This document shows positions 48,933 to 50,292 of a stretch of 50,292 bases of DNA, one piece after another (position 1 is the first letter of the stretch; every line of letters begins with the position of its first letter). The notes below the pieces were generated by a model that was not told the origin of the DNA, made no database searches, and worked only from the letters and a program-made list of their open reading frames with translations. The position numbers and the translations under genes are program-made. Source of the stretch: Verrucomicrobiia bacterium. Its GTDB lineage: Bacteria > Verrucomicrobiota > Verrucomicrobiia > Limisphaerales > JADLHS01. Location: the NCBI GenBank assembly GCA_011525685.1, contig WYBW01000006.1, positions 1 through 50,292 of the forward strand. The letters are read 5' to 3'.

Positions 48933-49919
48933 ATGCATAGCTTCAAACAGACGCAGTTTCGCTGTTTTCCTATCGCTACAATCACTCTCGTTGGGACCCC
49001 AAGACTTGAAAGTATTTTTAGCAAAGCCAAGAATTTAGGGAAAAAGTTAGTTTCAGCTGTTCCATTAACATCAGCATTACTTGCTCCTTATTTAGCTTCG
49101 CAACCAGCTTATGCTCAAGCAGATGCTGAAAATCCGACTAATGCACCCATTGTGTTTTGGATGGAAAGCAGGAATTTGAATAAATGGACAACACGCCATT
49201 TCAATAAAAACTTAGGAGCAGGAGAAGGTATAGGTTTAATTATCTACGCAGATAATACTTTATCAAGTAATATCGTTGGTGGAATTGAATTTGAAGTCGA
49301 TTATCCTACAAATAATGTTAATTTTGAAGGACCAAGTAACTTAACACCATATATCAAGAATTCTTATGGGTTAAATTCAACAAATGATTTTTTCTTTCAA
49401 GCACCTATGTCTTCAGTAAATCAAGCAGGATTGAAAACACAAAGATTTGTCTCATCAGGAACACAAGCATCACAATTAAAAAATCAAAATCCTCCTGGAA
49501 AAAAGCCAGTCGCAATTCTTAATTTTAGGACATATCCAAATAACCAATCAGGTTTATGTTCATTTAATATTAAGAATACAAAAGCATATGATTTAAATGA
49601 AAATTTAATTCCTTCTGCAGGAACACATATGAGTGTAAATATTATTGATGATTTTAGATATTATGATGATGTTTTAGGTAAAAATCCGGCAATTATAATG
49701 GATATGAATGAAATTCAAGGAAAAAAAGTTCCATTCATTTTTGTTGACGCATATTACCCTTATATAAATACTCTTTTTCAACTAAAAAAATCTACAAATG
49801 TGCAAAATTGGCACACCATAAAAGAATCTTATCCAAAATCAGGAGTAAATTATATTGGAGACTTCATCGATTGGTCAGCTTCAACAAATAATACTGGATT
49901 CTATAAAGTTACAAGATAA
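48933..49919 (+). CDS. AT-rich gene for an exported protein with a verrucomicrobial-type C-terminal motif
   Basis: 328 aa from the ATG at 48933, with AAGGTG 6 bases before it. An N-terminal leader with a hydrophobic end (KKLVSAVPLTSALLAPYLASQPAYAQ) suggests export, though it is long. The mature protein has a cohesin/dockerin-type or lectin-like beta pattern (GEGIGLIIYADNTLSSNIVGGIEFEVDYPTNNVNFE; PVAILNFRTYPNNQSGLCSFNIKN). The end, LFQLKKSTNVQNWHTIKES and NNTGFYKV, resembles the S-T-N-x-x-N-W ... F-Y-R-V end of many verrucomicrobial secreted proteins. GC content is near one third, far below the flanking DNA, with codons ending mostly in A or T. Function unknown. Confidence 0.8.
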   Translation: MHSFKQTQFRCFPIATITLVGTPRLESIFSKAKNLGKKLVSAVPLTSALLAPYLASQPAYAQADAENPTNAPIVFWMESRNLNKWTTRHFNKNLGAGEGIGLIIYADNTLSSNIVGGIEFEVDYPTNNVNFEGPSNLTPYIKNSYGLNSTNDFFFQAPMSSVNQAGLKTQRFVSSGTQASQLKNQNPPGKKPVAILNFRTYPNNQSGLCSFNIKNTKAYDLNENLIPSAGTHMSVNIIDDFRYYDDVLGKNPAIIMDMNEIQGKKVPFIFVDAYYPYINTLFQLKKSTNVQNWHTIKESYPKSGVNYIGDFIDWSASTNNTGFYKVTR

Positions 49920-50190
49920 ATTCTTTCTAAAATTATCTCTTTCTTCTTTTTTTAGCTTTCGAAATTGCATAATAAATTATTGCAATTGCAATTAATGCGA
50001 TTACTAATTGCATAACTCCAAAGAATGCTAAAGCCGCAACACTTCTTCCACAAGGTATTCTACAAGTGCCACCGTCGCAAACTGTGCAAAATGCTGGATT
50101 TCCATCATTTACACTATCGCATTGCGCTACTGATGAAACGTCAATAGTTCTATATCCATCAATGCTCCTAGCAGGTTGTTGAACAAAGGC
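48990..50190. other. AT-rich islet
   Basis: About 1.2 kb of roughly one-third GC (by eye) in an otherwise GC-rich window, starting within the 48933 gene after its leader region and ending within the start of the 49933 gene. It holds two convergent genes. No integrase, tRNA, IS ends or obvious direct repeats flank it. GC-rich sequence resumes for about 80 bases to the window edge, which supports an islet rather than the start of a different genome, but an assembly join cannot be excluded. Confidence 0.75.
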
Positions 50191-50211
50191 CTTTTTTGAG
50201 GCCCGACTCAT
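49933..50211 (-). CDS. Small Cys-rich single-pass membrane protein
   Basis: 92 aa. The N-terminal half has five Cys in CDSVNDGNPAFCTVCDGGTCRIPCG, spaced for a small disulfide- or metal-bound knot. A hydrophobic helix follows (SVAALAFFGVMQLVIALIAIAIIYYAI), then a basic tail SKAKKRRKR, giving a likely N-outside orientation. There is no classical signal peptide. It is AT-rich except near its start, convergent with the 48933 gene, with only 13 bases between stops. No family is recognised. Confidence 0.65.
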   Translation of the reverse strand: MSRASKKAFVQQPARSIDGYRTIDVSSVAQCDSVNDGNPAFCTVCDGGTCRIPCGRSVAALAFFGVMQLVIALIAIAIIYYAISKAKKRRKR

Positions 50212-50292
50212 TCTAATGACTCGGTATTCCCATTTGACGCGTGATCTCAGCCGGATTTTTGTCTGTTCACGCCGCCCGCTTCGGCGTTCTCA
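50212..50292. other. GC-rich window end
   Basis: The last 81 bases return to GC-rich composition. They would hold the promoter of the small membrane protein gene (minus strand). No start codon with a convincing frame or named site is visible. Confidence 0.4.

Noticed and set aside
48990..50190. Assembly chimera as the explanation of the AT-rich stretch
   Set aside because: GC-rich sequence resumes after it, which favours an islet; however, only 80 bases remain, so this is not fully excluded.
1..50292. CRISPR array, rRNA, phage or integron modules
   Set aside because: No evenly spaced direct repeats, no rRNA motifs, and no integrase or phage structural genes were found.

Overview
The window reads as GC-rich chromosomal DNA (roughly 60-65 % by eye) from a member of the Verrucomicrobiota, probably a Pedosphaera/Limisphaerales-type lineage. 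This is inferred from typical features of that group: a PEP-CTERM tail, a large PVC-type heme-binding CxxCH dehydrogenase, an H-X9-DG pseudopilin-like protein, LamG-rich secreted proteins, Sde182/nucleoside-hydrolase-like secreted enzymes, an ECF sigma factor paired with a Ser/Thr kinase, and several REP-type repeats. No rRNA, CRISPR array or phage module was seen; one tRNA (Tyr) is present.

Layout. 1-2.7 kb: end of a PEP-CTERM protein, a Spy/CpxP-like periplasmic protein with a clear terminator, trpF and a methyltransferase. 2.9-7.1 kb (minus strand): a secreted protein of unknown function, then an ECF sigma factor and a membrane Ser/Thr kinase as an apparent operon. 7.2-15.7 kb: a palindromic repeat, then six co-directional genes for exported proteins: two nucleoside-hydrolase-like enzymes, two Sde182-like proteins, one unknown protein and one DUF4832-like protein. 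This resembles a polysaccharide or glycoside utilisation locus. 15.9-18.8 kb: argD and argF enclosing a two-gene retropepsin module. 19-23.4 kb: a SurA/PpiD-like foldase, a REPIN, a lipoprotein, thiH-thiS and a stand-alone CBM48 protein. 23.6-28.6 kb: three translationally coupled pseudopilin/PilX-type genes, a diacylglycerol-kinase-like protein, a zinc-ribbon protein, tRNA-Tyr and two Hsp20 genes. 28.9-34.2 kb: the CxxCH dehydrogenase, ridA and rmuC.

34.3-37.2 kb is the most unusual locus. A DinG/XPD-type helicase gene is interrupted, without losing frame, by an 813-bp element that encodes a REP-associated tyrosine transposase (RAYT) and is bounded by perfect 29-bp inverted REP ends. Removing exactly that element restores a normal helicase sequence at the junction between the two motor domains.

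37.3-48.4 kb looks like a GntR/UTRA-controlled glycerophosphodiester salvage regulon. A GntR regulator, a 1499-aa LamG protein, a secreted GDPD-LamG phosphodiesterase, a HAD-IIA phosphatase and GlpD are present, and a shared 12-bp operator-like word (TTAGTGCGTTAA and variants) sits in the promoter of each transcription unit of this set. Secreted GDPD would release glycerol-3-phosphate, which GlpD would oxidise to DHAP; an H-X9-DG pseudopilin gene lies inside the region. 48.4-50.3 kb: a possible frameshifted remnant, an H-NS-like coiled-coil/AT-hook gene, then an abruptly AT-rich islet with two convergent genes of unknown function before GC-rich sequence resumes at the window edge.
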